Shown here in pieces: positions 16,456-24,863 of a stretch of 64,000 nucleotides of DNA. How positions within the stretch are numbered: the stretch's first letter is position 1; the number at the start of each line of letters is the position of its first letter. The notes beneath the pieces were generated by a model, which was not told the origin of the DNA, searched no databases, and saw nothing but the letters and a program-made list of their open reading frames with translations. The stretch is from G025836975 sp040391135 (lineage in GTDB: Bacteria; Pseudomonadota; Gammaproteobacteria; Burkholderiales; Burkholderiaceae_B), in NCBI GenBank assembly GCA_040391135.1, contig JBEBYL010000014.1, forward strand, positions 8,508 to 72,507. Reading direction: 5' to 3'. The translations under genes were made by a program, and so were the position numbers.

Positions 16456-17442
16456 ATGACTCCTTTTTCCATACTCGACCTGTCTCCCATCGCCGAAGGC
16501 AGCAGCGCCGCCATATCGTTCCGCAATACGCTGGACATCGCCCAGCACGGCGAACGCTGGGGTTATCAGCGCTACTGGATGGCCGAACATCACGGCATGC
16601 CCGGCATCGCCAGCGCCGCGACAGCCATCCTGATCTCGCATGTCGCAGCCGGGACATCCACGATACGGGTGGGCGCCGGCGGCATCATGCTTCCCAACCA
16701 TTCACCTCTGGTCATTGCCGAGCAGTTCGGCACGCTGGAATCGCTGTATCCGGGCCGGATCGACCTGGGCCTGGGCCGCGCACCGGGCTCCGACCAGGTC
16801 ACGGCGCGAGCCTTGCGGCGCAACCTGGCCTCCGATGCCGACGAGTTCCCACGCGATGTCCTCGAACTGATGGACTATATGTCGGACGAACCCCAGCAAA
16901 CGGTCCAGGCGGTTCCGGGCCGCGGGTTGAACGTCCCCGTCTGGATATTGGGCTCCAGCCTGTTCGGCGCCCAATTGGCGGCCGCGCTGGGCCTGCCCTA
17001 CGCCTTCGCCTCGCACTTTGCGCCTCAGCAGCTGATGCAGGCCATCCAGCTATACCGCAACACATTCCAGCCTTCCGCCCGCCTGGATAAGCCCTATGTC
17101 ATGCTGGGATTCAATGTGTTCGCGGCCGATACCGACGACGAGGCGCAGTATCTGGCGACTTCCTGGCAGCAGTCCTTCGTGAACCTGCGTAGCGGCCGGC
17201 CGTCGCGCCTGCCGCCGCCCGTGCGCAACTACATGCAGCAATTGGGACCAGCCGCGCAAGATCTGCTGCAGCATGTCCTGTCGTGCTCGGCCATCGGCGC
17301 GCCCGACACGGTTGCGCGCCAGCTCAAGGCCTTCATCGATCAAACCGGCGCGGACGAGCTCATGATCACTTCGAACATGTTCGACCATGCGGCGCGCCTG
17401 CGTTCCTACGAAATAACCGCCGGCCTGCGAGACTCGCTGTAG
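16456..17442 (+). CDS. LLM-class flavin-dependent oxidoreductase (luciferase-like)
   Basis: 328 aa from the ATG at 16456, preceded by GAGG; the frame is open further upstream but overlaps the hydrolase. The beta/alpha barrel of the bacterial luciferase-like family is clear: DLSPIAEGSS near the start, YWMAEHHGMPGIASAATAIL (about 36-55), IRVGAGGIMLPNHSPLVIAEQFGTL and DLGLGRAPGSD. This subgroup (YhbW-like) uses reduced FMN and oxygen to oxidise small molecules; the substrate is not known. It follows the hydrolase by 28 bp and precedes the YggS gene by 27 bp, so the plus-strand run may be one long transcript. Confidence 0.9.
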   Translation: MTPFSILDLSPIAEGSSAAISFRNTLDIAQHGERWGYQRYWMAEHHGMPGIASAATAILISHVAAGTSTIRVGAGGIMLPNHSPLVIAEQFGTLESLYPGRIDLGLGRAPGSDQVTARALRRNLASDADEFPRDVLELMDYMSDEPQQTVQAVPGRGLNVPVWILGSSLFGAQLAAALGLPYAFASHFAPQQLMQAIQLYRNTFQPSARLDKPYVMLGFNVFAADTDDEAQYLATSWQQSFVNLRSGRPSRLPPPVRNYMQQLGPAAQDLLQHVLSCSAIGAPDTVARQLKAFIDQTGADELMITSNMFDHAARLRSYEITAGLRDSL

Positions 17443-17469
17443 CGGCGCCTCGCGGCCTTACCTCCGACT

Positions 17470-18225
17470 ATGGTCCACATGACTGAAGACAACTCTATCG
17501 CAGCACGCTTGGTGCAGGTGCGGCGGCGCATCGACGACGCCGCCCTGCGCGCCGGACGGCCACCGGATTCCGTGGTCCTGCTGCCCGTAAGCAAGACTTT
17601 CGGCGAATCCGCCATACGGGAAGCGGTGGCCGCCGGCGTTCGGCGCTTCGGCGAAAACAAGGCGCAAGAGATCCGCAGCAAGTACGAACCCTTGGCCGAC
17701 TGCGGCATAGACTGGGTCATGATAGGGCATCTGCAAACCAATAAAGCCAAGGACGTTGCCCGCATGGCGTCCGAAATCCAATCGCTGGACCGCATGGAAC
17801 TGGCCGTCGCGCTGGACAAGCGGTTGCAGCAGGAAGGCCGTTCCATCGATGCCCTGGTGCAGGTCAAGACGTCGACCGAACCCAGCAAATACGGCCTGCC
17901 CCCCGACGAACTGTCGGATTTCCTGCGCCGCCTGGTACGCGAAACCCCCACGCTGCGGGTGCGCGGCCTGATGACCCTGGCCATCAATGCGCCCGATCAG
18001 GATGCCGTGCGCGCCTGCTTCCGCAATCTGCGCCAGCTGCGCGACCGCATGAGGGACGAAGCCATCGAAGGCGTCGAAATGAACCGGCTTTCCATGGGCA
18101 TGAGCGGCGACTTTGAAATCGCCATCGAGGAAGGCTCCACCGAAGTGCGCATCGGCACCGCCATATTCGGCGGCCGCATCTACGGCGACGAGTATTACTG
18201 GCCCGAGGGAAAAAGCGGCGCTTGA
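17470..18225 (+). CDS. YggS-family pyridoxal-phosphate homeostasis protein
   Basis: 251 aa. It has the alanine-racemase-like barrel of the YggS/PROSC family, with the PLP-binding lysine in VVLLPVSKTF (about Lys42), the GENKAQE motif (60-66), HLQTNKAK (about 86-93) and the phosphate-binding MGMSGDFE (about 209-216) and RIGTAIFG (about 225-232). The protein binds PLP without known enzymatic activity and keeps free PLP in balance. Most members are about 230 aa; this one is slightly longer at the N-terminus, and the second ATG (residue 4) is also possible. The gene is often next to proC or pilT in other genomes but not here. Confidence 0.92.
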   Translation: MVHMTEDNSIAARLVQVRRRIDDAALRAGRPPDSVVLLPVSKTFGESAIREAVAAGVRRFGENKAQEIRSKYEPLADCGIDWVMIGHLQTNKAKDVARMASEIQSLDRMELAVALDKRLQQEGRSIDALVQVKTSTEPSKYGLPPDELSDFLRRLVRETPTLRVRGLMTLAINAPDQDAVRACFRNLRQLRDRMRDEAIEGVEMNRLSMGMSGDFEIAIEEGSTEVRIGTAIFGGRIYGDEYYWPEGKSGA

Positions 18226-18283
18226 ATAGCAAGCGCCTGCATAAGCCCCCGGGGAAAACCGGCCTTGTTCCAACCGGCGGCGG

Positions 18284-19588
18284 CTATGGCTTTCCGCCAG
18301 CGGCCGGCGTCACACGCCAGATGGTATTCGACAGATCGTCGGCAATGATGAGGGCCCCGCGCGGATCCACGGTCACGCCAACGGGACGGCCCCGGGTCGT
18401 GCCGTCGCTGTCGCGAAAGCCCGTGGCGAAATCCACCGGTGGTCCAGCCGGACGCCCATCCTTGAACGGGACAAAGACAACCTTGTAGCCCACGGGATCC
18501 TTCCGGTTCCAGCTGCCGTGTTCGCCGACGAAAACGCCATCGGCAAACTCCGGCCCCATCGACGGGGCGGAGAAGGAAACGCCCAACGCCGCCACATGCG
18601 ATCCCAGGCTGTAATCGGGCTTGATCGCCGAGGCGACCTTGTCCGGGTTCTGCGGCCGAACGCGATCATCCACATTCTGGCCCCAATAGCTGTACGGCCA
18701 GCCATAGAAGCCGCCCTCGCGGACAGCGGTCAGGTAATCGGGCACCAGGTTGGGGCCGATCTCGTCGCGCTCGTTCACGACCGCCCACAATTGGCCGGTG
18801 CCAGGCTGGATGGCCAAGGCGGTGGGATTGCGCAGGCCCGTGGCATAGGGCTTATGCGCCCCGCTGCGGGCATCCACTTGCCATATCAAGGCACGGTCGA
18901 CCTCGGCCGTCATGCCGCGCTCGGTAATGTTGCTGTTCGAGCCGATACCGACGTACAAGGTCTGGCCGTCCGGGCTGGCGGCCAGGGACTTGGTCCAATG
19001 GTGATTGATCGCCGACGGCAGGTCGGTGACCTTCTCCGGCGCCCCATTGGCCTCGGTCTGGCCATCCTGGTAGTCAAACCGCAGCAAGGCGTCCTGAGCA
19101 GCGACGTAAAGCTTGCCATCGACAAACGCCAGTCCATACGGCGCATTGAGCTTATCGGCAAATACTGTCTTCATTTCATAGACGCCGTCGCCATCCGCAT
19201 CGCGCAACAGGGTAAGGCGATTGCCGCCTTTTACCGGACTGGTGCCCCGGGCCTTGATCTGGCCGGCGATAACGTCTTTGGGCTTCAGGTTGGGCGCGCT
19301 GCCGCCTCGGCCCTCGGCCACCAGGATGTCTCCATTAGGCAGCACCAGGGTCTGACGGGGAATTTTCAGGTCCTTGGCGATGGCGCTGACCGTGTAGCCC
19401 TGCGGCACGGTGGGCAGCTTATCGCCCCACTGTGCGGGCTTGGCTATGACCATGTCGGGCATGAGCCCGCGTTCGGGCTGCGGGAGCTCCGGCGCGGCGC
19501 CATATTGCGCGGGTTCCGTATCGCCGCTTCCGCAGGCCGCCAACAATGCCCAAAGCGCGAGGCTTGCAAGCAGTCGAATGTATTTCAT
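18284..19588 (-). CDS. PQQ-type sugar dehydrogenase-like lipoprotein (sorbosone dehydrogenase family)
   Basis: 434 aa from the ATG at 19588, which has a GGGAGG site. The N-terminus is a lipoprotein signal (LLAAC lipobox), so the enzyme is anchored to a membrane facing the periplasm. The rest is a six-bladed beta-propeller of the glucose/sorbosone dehydrogenase family: PNGDILVAEGRGG, LNAPYGLAFVDGKLYVAAQD, GLRNPTALAIQPGTGQLWAVVNERDE, GGFYGWPYSYWGQN, VFVGEHGSWNRKDPVGYKV, RGRPVGVTVDPRGALIIADD. Such enzymes oxidise sugars or aldehydes with PQQ and feed electrons to the respiratory chain. The start overlaps the stop of a DUF2231 membrane gene by 4 nt. No PQQ-synthesis genes are in the window. Confidence 0.88.
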   Translation of the reverse strand: MKYIRLLASLALWALLAACGSGDTEPAQYGAAPELPQPERGLMPDMVIAKPAQWGDKLPTVPQGYTVSAIAKDLKIPRQTLVLPNGDILVAEGRGGSAPNLKPKDVIAGQIKARGTSPVKGGNRLTLLRDADGDGVYEMKTVFADKLNAPYGLAFVDGKLYVAAQDALLRFDYQDGQTEANGAPEKVTDLPSAINHHWTKSLAASPDGQTLYVGIGSNSNITERGMTAEVDRALIWQVDARSGAHKPYATGLRNPTALAIQPGTGQLWAVVNERDEIGPNLVPDYLTAVREGGFYGWPYSYWGQNVDDRVRPQNPDKVASAIKPDYSLGSHVAALGVSFSAPSMGPEFADGVFVGEHGSWNRKDPVGYKVVFVPFKDGRPAGPPVDFATGFRDSDGTTRGRPVGVTVDPRGALIIADDLSNTIWRVTPAAGGKP

Positions 19589-20013
19589 CTCGTCCTCCCG
19601 ACGCGTGGCGTGCCAAAGCCGAACCATGCCGCCACGCAGGCGAGCACAGCGACGATGACCGACAAGACCAGGCCCGTGGGCATGCTGGCCCAGGCATCCC
19701 GGGCATGCATCAGGGCGTTGAAAAAACCGAGCACCCATGTCAGCAGCAGTATCGCGAAATACAGGACAATGCCCCGTGCACGGCGATGGGCGCGGCATAG
19801 GTCCACGATCGCGAAGATCAACGCAATTCCGGAAAAAACCAGGCCGCCGACAATGAGCCATGAGGAAAAATTGTTCCACTGAATTTCATAGGTCGAGGCA
19901 TAGGCGGCATCGCTAAGCGCCGCGCCCAGGAATAGAGGGATGATTCCCGCCAGCAACAGCGCATGCAGCGGATAAATCGCTTCGGAATATCTTGGTTCAA
20001 TGATGACGGCCAT
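19585..20013 (-). CDS. DUF2231-family membrane protein
   Basis: 142 aa with four hydrophobic segments (about 13-35, 48-70, 80-100, 112-135), beginning at the ATG at 20013 with a strong AGGAGG site. The early IYPLHALLLAGIIPLFLGAAL stretch is typical of DUF2231 proteins, whose function is not established; relatives are found next to cytochromes or sugar dehydrogenases and may be redox-linked membrane anchors. Here it overlaps the PQQ-type dehydrogenase gene by 4 nt, so the two are cotranslated, which supports a role as its membrane partner. That role is inference. Confidence 0.8.
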   Translation of the reverse strand: MAVIIEPRYSEAIYPLHALLLAGIIPLFLGAALSDAAYASTYEIQWNNFSSWLIVGGLVFSGIALIFAIVDLCRAHRRARGIVLYFAILLLTWVLGFFNALMHARDAWASMPTGLVLSVIVAVLACVAAWFGFGTPRVGRTR

Positions 20014-20134
20014 TACGGCTTCCTCCTTGACGATGGGGGAACAGGTATCGTCCCTGCGGACGACAGCCCGCTGGCCAGCAAGCAGCATGCCGCTGCCTGC
20101 CGCCGCCCCATGCCGGAGACTTGCCCGCGGCTTC

Positions 20135-20446
20135 TCAGCGGCCGGAATTGAGCGCCAGAAAACCGGGAATGGCCAAGAGACCGGCCAGTTGCGCCCATTG
20201 GATCATGGACGCATCCACGGTATCGGCCCGCATCAGAAAATTGAACGTTCCCAAGCATGTGCCCCACGCGACGACAGGCACATTGATGACCGACCTCAGG
20301 CCCAGGTCGTGGATGGTTGTGTGGTCGTCGAAGGATTGCCGAATGGCATCCTCGCCCTGGCCTATGAATAGCCGGCGCTCATGCAACACATGTTTTCCCC
20401 AGGCGGTACCGGATTTATTCTTGCTGCCGCCGACCGGATGCCGGCG
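20135..20446 (-). pseudogene. GAF-domain protein, 5'-truncated remnant
   Basis: The minus frame from about 20446 to the stop at 20135 reads as the C-terminal half of a GAF-domain protein: HPVGGSKNKSGTAWGKHVL, GQGEDAIRQSFDDH, LGLRSVINVPVVAWGTCLGT. The part that should precede this (the first half of the GAF domain and the start codon) is missing; upstream codons in this frame are antisense to the facing LysR fragment. Open frames upstream give only unrelated residues. The gene is therefore a truncated remnant and is unlikely to be expressed. Confidence 0.7.
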
Positions 20447-20455
20447 ACCCCCGTC

Positions 20456-20776
20456 GGAGCCAGAATGATCGAACTGTTCACTCAAGCACAAGTCGCCGTG
20501 CCCGTACCCATCATCGAAACCTATTCCATCGATGTCATGCACGGAGTGCTCAGCAAAAACGAAGGCGTCATTTCCATAGTGCCCGAAGACATCGCGCGGG
20601 ATATGATGCGGCGCGGAGGTATAAGCGTCCTGCCATGGAAGATGGATTGGGAGCTTCCACCGCTAAGCCTGATACGCCGCGTACGCGATGTTCCTCTGGA
20701 GGCGGAGGAAAAATTCGCCCAAATATTGAAAGACCTGTGCAGCCAACAATTTGCACAGGTAAAGGGAGGTAACTGA
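20456..20776 (+). pseudogene. LysR-family regulator, 5'-truncated remnant
   Basis: The plus frame from about 20456 to the stop at 20774-20776 encodes the last third of a LysR effector-binding domain: RMIELFTQAQVAVPVPIIET, LSKNEGVISIVPEDIARD, GGISVLPWKMDWELPPLSLI, EEKFAQILKDL. The helix-turn-helix and the first effector subdomain are gone. An ATG at 20381 keeps the frame open, but the codons between 20381 and 20455 are antisense to the GAF remnant and do not look like LysR. The two fragments face away from a single junction, which marks a deletion through an originally divergent pair. Confidence 0.7.
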
Positions 20777-20892
20777 CCGGATGCGCATCATTTACCAGGC
20801 ATGGTTAAATAGTCCTGCGCACTATCTGGGGCTGTAGCCACTCCCATAAACCAAGAAGTGCAACTTTTAAAATCAGAATTCCATCGGTTTCA

Positions 20893-23502
20893 ATGCAAAA
20901 GTCCGATCTCTCGACACACACCCCCATGATGCAGCAATACCTACGCTTGAAAGCGGAGGCCGGCTCGCATCTGCTGTTCTATCGCATGGGGGATTTCTAC
21001 GAAATGTTCTATGGCGACGCCGAGCGCGGCGCCCGTCTGCTGAACCTGACGCTGACCAAGCGGGGTACATCCAATGGCGCGCCCATCCCCATGGCGGGCG
21101 TGCCTTTCCATGCCATGGAAGGCTACCTGGCCCGCCTGGTGGCACTGGGCGAGTCGGTGGCGATCTGCGAACAGATCGGCGATCCGGCCGCCAGCAAGGG
21201 ACCGGTCGAGCGCAAGATCGTCCGCATCGTAACCCCCGGCACGCTGACCGACGAAGCGCTGTTGCCGGCCAAGGCCGACCGCATGATCGCGGCCGTCTGG
21301 ACTGCCCGCGCCAACCGGGCCGAACGCGCCGGGCTGGCCTGGATGAACCTGGCCAATGGCGAATTCAGGGTAAGCGAATGCGCGCCGGACATGCTCGATA
21401 CAGAGCTGCATCGCATCGGCCCGGCCGAACTGGTGTGCGCGGAAGGCGCCCGGCTGCAAGCCAATGGGGGCATTGCCGTAAGCGCCATTCCCGACTGGCA
21501 TTTCGAGGCCGATGGGGCTCGCGATGTCCTGCAACGGCATTTTTCCGTTGACTCCCTGGCCAGCTTCGGCTTGGCGGACTTGCCCGTGGCCACCTGCGCC
21601 GCCGGCGCCCTGCTGCGCTATGTAAGCCGCACCCAGACCCAGTCGCTGTCCCACATTCAGGCGATACGCGTCGATCACGCGGGCGAGTATGTGGTGCTGG
21701 ATCCCGTCACCCGCAAGAACCTTGAGCTGACGGAAACCATCAGCGGCGAGGAAAGCCCCACACTGTTTTCCACGCTGGACCACTGCGCAACGCCCATGGG
21801 CAGCCGCTTGCTGCGCCGCTGGCTGCACCATCCGCTGCAAGATAATCCACCCGCGCTGGAACGGCAGCATGTCATCGCCGCCTTCCTGTCGGCCCCGCCG
21901 GTGAAAGATGCGCTGGATGCCCAGGCTCCCCTGGATACGCTGCGCCAGATGCTGGACCGCTATCCCGACCTGGAACGCATCGCCACCCGCATCGCCCTCC
22001 GCTCGGTGCGGCCGCGCGAGCTGGCCAGCCTGCGCGAAGCGCTGGGCCTGCTGCCCACAGTCGCCAACCATCTTGGCATGGCGTTCGGCACCCAGCCCAG
22101 GCTGGCCGAATACATACAAAGCATCAACATCCCGCCCGAGATCGCTGCGTTGCTGCAACGCGCCATCGATCCCGAGCCCGCGCTGCTGGTGCGTGAAGGC
22201 GGCGTAATCGCCGCAGGCTACGATGCCGAGCTGGACGAATTGCGGCGGCTGGCCAGCGACAGCGGCGAATTCCTCCTCGAACTGGAGGCGCGCGAACGCG
22301 AGCGCACCGGCATCACCACCCTGCGCGTGGAATTCAACCGTGTGCACGGCTTCTATATTGAAGTGTCCCGCGCCCAGGCCGACAAGGTGCCCGTCGATTA
22401 CCGGCGGCGCCAGACCTTGAAAAATGCCGAGCGCTACATTACGCCCGAGTTGAAGACCTGGGAAGACAAGGTGTTGTCGGCCAAGGACCGCAGCCTGAGC
22501 CGCGAGAAATGGCTGTTCGAGAATCTGCTGGATGCGCTGTCGGCCTATGCCCCGACTCTGTCGCAATGCGCGGCGGCACTCGCCGAGATCGATGCGCTGG
22601 CCGCCCTGGCCGAGCACGCGCAGTTGAACGATTGGACCGCTCCCGAGCTTTCCGAAGGCAGCGAGATTGTCATCGAGGCCGGACGGCACCCCGTGGTCGA
22701 ACACAGCATCGAACAGTTCACGCCCAATGATTGCGAACTGGGCCCGCAATGCCGCATGCTGCTCATTACCGGCCCCAATATGGGCGGCAAGTCCACCTAT
22801 ATGCGGCAGATCGCCCTGATCGCCCTGCTGGCCAGGATGGGCAGCTTCGTTCCTGCACGCAAGGCGCGTATAGGCCGCATCGACCGCATCTTCACCCGCA
22901 TCGGCGCCGCCGACGACCTGGCGGGAGGCCGATCCACGTTCATGATGGAGATGACCGAAGCCGCGGCCATCCTGTCGGCCAGCACCCCGCAAAGCCTGGT
23001 CCTGATGGATGAGATCGGCCGGGGCACCTCCACCTACGACGGACTGGCGCTGGCCTGGTCGATTGCGCACAGGCTATTGACGCACAACCAGGCCCTTACG
23101 CTGTTCGCCACCCACTATTTTGAAATCACCCGTCTGCCGGCCGAGGCGGAAAATGCGGCCAACGTGCACCTGGCCGCCGCCGAATCATCGTCGGGCATCG
23201 TATTCCTGCACGAGGTCCGGCCCGGCCCTGCCAGCCGCAGCTACGGCATCCAGGTCGCGCAGCGCGCGGGCATACCGCCGGCCGTCATTCGCCACGCCAG
23301 TCGCGAACTGTCGCGCCTGGAGGCGCAAGGCGCACCGACGCCGCAGCTGGACTTGTTCAGCGCCGGCGCCGACGAGCCTGAGGGCCAGGATGACGGCGAC
23401 GCCTCTGCGCTTAAATCGGCGCTGCAAGCCATCGACCCCGATCAACTCAGTCCGCGCGAAGCGCTGGATATCCTGTATCGACTGCGCAACGAGCATCTAT
23501 GA
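20893..23502 (+). CDS. mutS: DNA mismatch repair protein MutS
   Basis: 869 aa, the normal length of bacterial MutS. Domain I begins with YLRLKAEAGSHLLFYRMGDF and includes the mismatch-reading FYEMFYGDA (Phe-X-Glu motif), then the connector, core and clamp domains, and the ABC ATPase with Walker A GPNMGGKST (627-635), the ABC signature STFMMEMTE and Walker B LVLMDEIGRGTSTYDG (Asp706-Glu707). A C-terminal dimerisation tail is present. MutS recognises mismatches and recruits MutL. The start is the ATG at 20893. The stop overlaps the next gene, roxA, by 4 nt. Confidence 0.98.
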   Translation: MQKSDLSTHTPMMQQYLRLKAEAGSHLLFYRMGDFYEMFYGDAERGARLLNLTLTKRGTSNGAPIPMAGVPFHAMEGYLARLVALGESVAICEQIGDPAASKGPVERKIVRIVTPGTLTDEALLPAKADRMIAAVWTARANRAERAGLAWMNLANGEFRVSECAPDMLDTELHRIGPAELVCAEGARLQANGGIAVSAIPDWHFEADGARDVLQRHFSVDSLASFGLADLPVATCAAGALLRYVSRTQTQSLSHIQAIRVDHAGEYVVLDPVTRKNLELTETISGEESPTLFSTLDHCATPMGSRLLRRWLHHPLQDNPPALERQHVIAAFLSAPPVKDALDAQAPLDTLRQMLDRYPDLERIATRIALRSVRPRELASLREALGLLPTVANHLGMAFGTQPRLAEYIQSINIPPEIAALLQRAIDPEPALLVREGGVIAAGYDAELDELRRLASDSGEFLLELEARERERTGITTLRVEFNRVHGFYIEVSRAQADKVPVDYRRRQTLKNAERYITPELKTWEDKVLSAKDRSLSREKWLFENLLDALSAYAPTLSQCAAALAEIDALAALAEHAQLNDWTAPELSEGSEIVIEAGRHPVVEHSIEQFTPNDCELGPQCRMLLITGPNMGGKSTYMRQIALIALLARMGSFVPARKARIGRIDRIFTRIGAADDLAGGRSTFMMEMTEAAAILSASTPQSLVLMDEIGRGTSTYDGLALAWSIAHRLLTHNQALTLFATHYFEITRLPAEAENAANVHLAAAESSSGIVFLHEVRPGPASRSYGIQVAQRAGIPPAVIRHASRELSRLEAQGAPTPQLDLFSAGADEPEGQDDGDASALKSALQAIDPDQLSPREALDILYRLRNEHL

Positions 23503-24686
23503 ACATCGACCAGCCATTGGATCTTTTGGGCGGCCTGACCCCGCAGCAATTCATGCGGGACTATTGGCAGCGCAAGCCCTTGCTGATACGCCAGGCCATC
23601 CCCGGCTTCAAGCCGTCGCTATCCATTGCCGACATCCGCAAGCTGGTCAGGCGCGAAGAGGTCGAATCACGCCTGATCTGGCGCGATGCCGAAGGGTGGA
23701 ACATGAAGAGCGGGCCGTTTTCGCGGCTGCCGCCGGCCAGCCGGCCGAACTGGACCCTTCTGGCGCAAAGCGTGGATCTGCATGACGACGCCACGGCCGC
23801 CCTGATGCACCGCTTCCGCTTCATATCGGATGCCCGCCTGGACGACGCCATGATCAGTATCGCCACCGACGGCGGCGGTGTGGGACCGCACTTCGACAGC
23901 TACGATGTATTCCTGCTCCAGGCGCACGGCAAGCGGCGCTGGCGCATCAGCCTGCAAGAAGACCTGACCCTTGAAGCCGGGCTGCCCCTGAAGATTCTCA
24001 AACACTTCCAGCCCCAGCAGGAATACCTGCTGGAGCCGGGCGACATGCTGTACCTGCCGCCGCATGCCGCTCACGATGGCGTGGCCGAGGGCGACTGCAT
24101 GACCATTTCCATCGGCTTTCGCGCGCCCACGCTGGCCACACTGGCTTGCGGCATGCTTGAAGCGGCCAACGACCAGATCATGGCCAACCTGGGCGATACG
24201 GGCGGCCTGTATGCCAATCCCGTGATCCGGGGACCGGCACTATCGGCCACGTTCAAGGATGCCGGCACGTCGGCCACAAAGCATCCCGCCGCGCTTCCGC
24301 AGGCGCTGATCGATGCATCGCTCAAAGCCATCGAGAAAGTAAAGTTCAATGAGGCGCTGGCCGAGCGCTTTCTTGGCCAATGGCTGACCGAACCGCCATC
24401 CAATGCCTATTTCGAGCCCGGTAACGAGAGCACGGATCTGAACGATGGAATGCCGGCCGACAGCAAGCTGGTCCTGGATCGCTGCACCCGCTTGATGTAC
24501 CGCGGCCGGCAGTTGTTCATAAACGGCGAAGTGGCCGCCCTGCCAGCAAGCGCGGCGCTGCGGCATCTGGCCGACACACGCGAACTGCCATGCGGGCATG
24601 CGCTGGTCCGAAAACTGAATGCGGATGAGCGGGGCATGCTGACCGAATGGCTGCACGAGGGCTGGCTGCATCTTGGCGCCGGCTGA
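23499..24686 (+). CDS. roxA: Ribosomal protein L16 arginine 3-hydroxylase (JmjC/cupin oxygenase)
   Basis: 395 aa, similar to E. coli YcfD/RoxA. This Fe(II)/2-oxoglutarate oxygenase hydroxylates an arginine of ribosomal protein uL16. The iron triad is visible: HFD (His131, Asp133) in VGPHFDSYDVFLLQ and His192 in PPHAAHDGVAEGDC. The N-terminal FMRDYWQRKPLLIRQA is a family hallmark, and the C-terminal winged-helix part follows (about 290-390). The start overlaps the mutS stop by 4 nt, so both are probably cotranscribed. Confidence 0.92.
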   Translation: MNIDQPLDLLGGLTPQQFMRDYWQRKPLLIRQAIPGFKPSLSIADIRKLVRREEVESRLIWRDAEGWNMKSGPFSRLPPASRPNWTLLAQSVDLHDDATAALMHRFRFISDARLDDAMISIATDGGGVGPHFDSYDVFLLQAHGKRRWRISLQEDLTLEAGLPLKILKHFQPQQEYLLEPGDMLYLPPHAAHDGVAEGDCMTISIGFRAPTLATLACGMLEAANDQIMANLGDTGGLYANPVIRGPALSATFKDAGTSATKHPAALPQALIDASLKAIEKVKFNEALAERFLGQWLTEPPSNAYFEPGNESTDLNDGMPADSKLVLDRCTRLMYRGRQLFINGEVAALPASAALRHLADTRELPCGHALVRKLNADERGMLTEWLHEGWLHLGAG

Positions 24687-24732
24687 GGCCTGCTTGCCGC
24701 GGGACTTTGCAGGCAGGGCCCGCGCCCCTGGG

Positions 24733-24863
24733 ATCACATGCGCAAAAGCATATAAATACCGGCGCGCATAAACTTATAAGCGATATAGAAATAATAATCT
24801 TGTCGTTCGCGCGCGGCCGCAGGCTTCATAGAATGGTGATGAACTTATTACCATGAGCACGCC
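24733..24863 (+). promoter_or_regulatory. Probable cysJ promoter region with palindrome
   Basis: 24750-24800 is AT-rich, rich in ATAA and TTATAA words as in CysB-controlled promoters, and a 22-bp imperfect palindrome (arms ATGGT and ACCAT; G-T-wobble type mismatches inside) lies at 24833-24854, just before the cysJ start. CysB or another repressor could bind here; this is inference from base composition and symmetry only. Confidence 0.35.

Noticed and set aside
20941..23070. A 709-codon open frame on the minus strand opposite mutS
   Set aside because: It is the antisense shadow of a GC-rich real gene; no domain is recognisable and mutS on the plus strand is complete.
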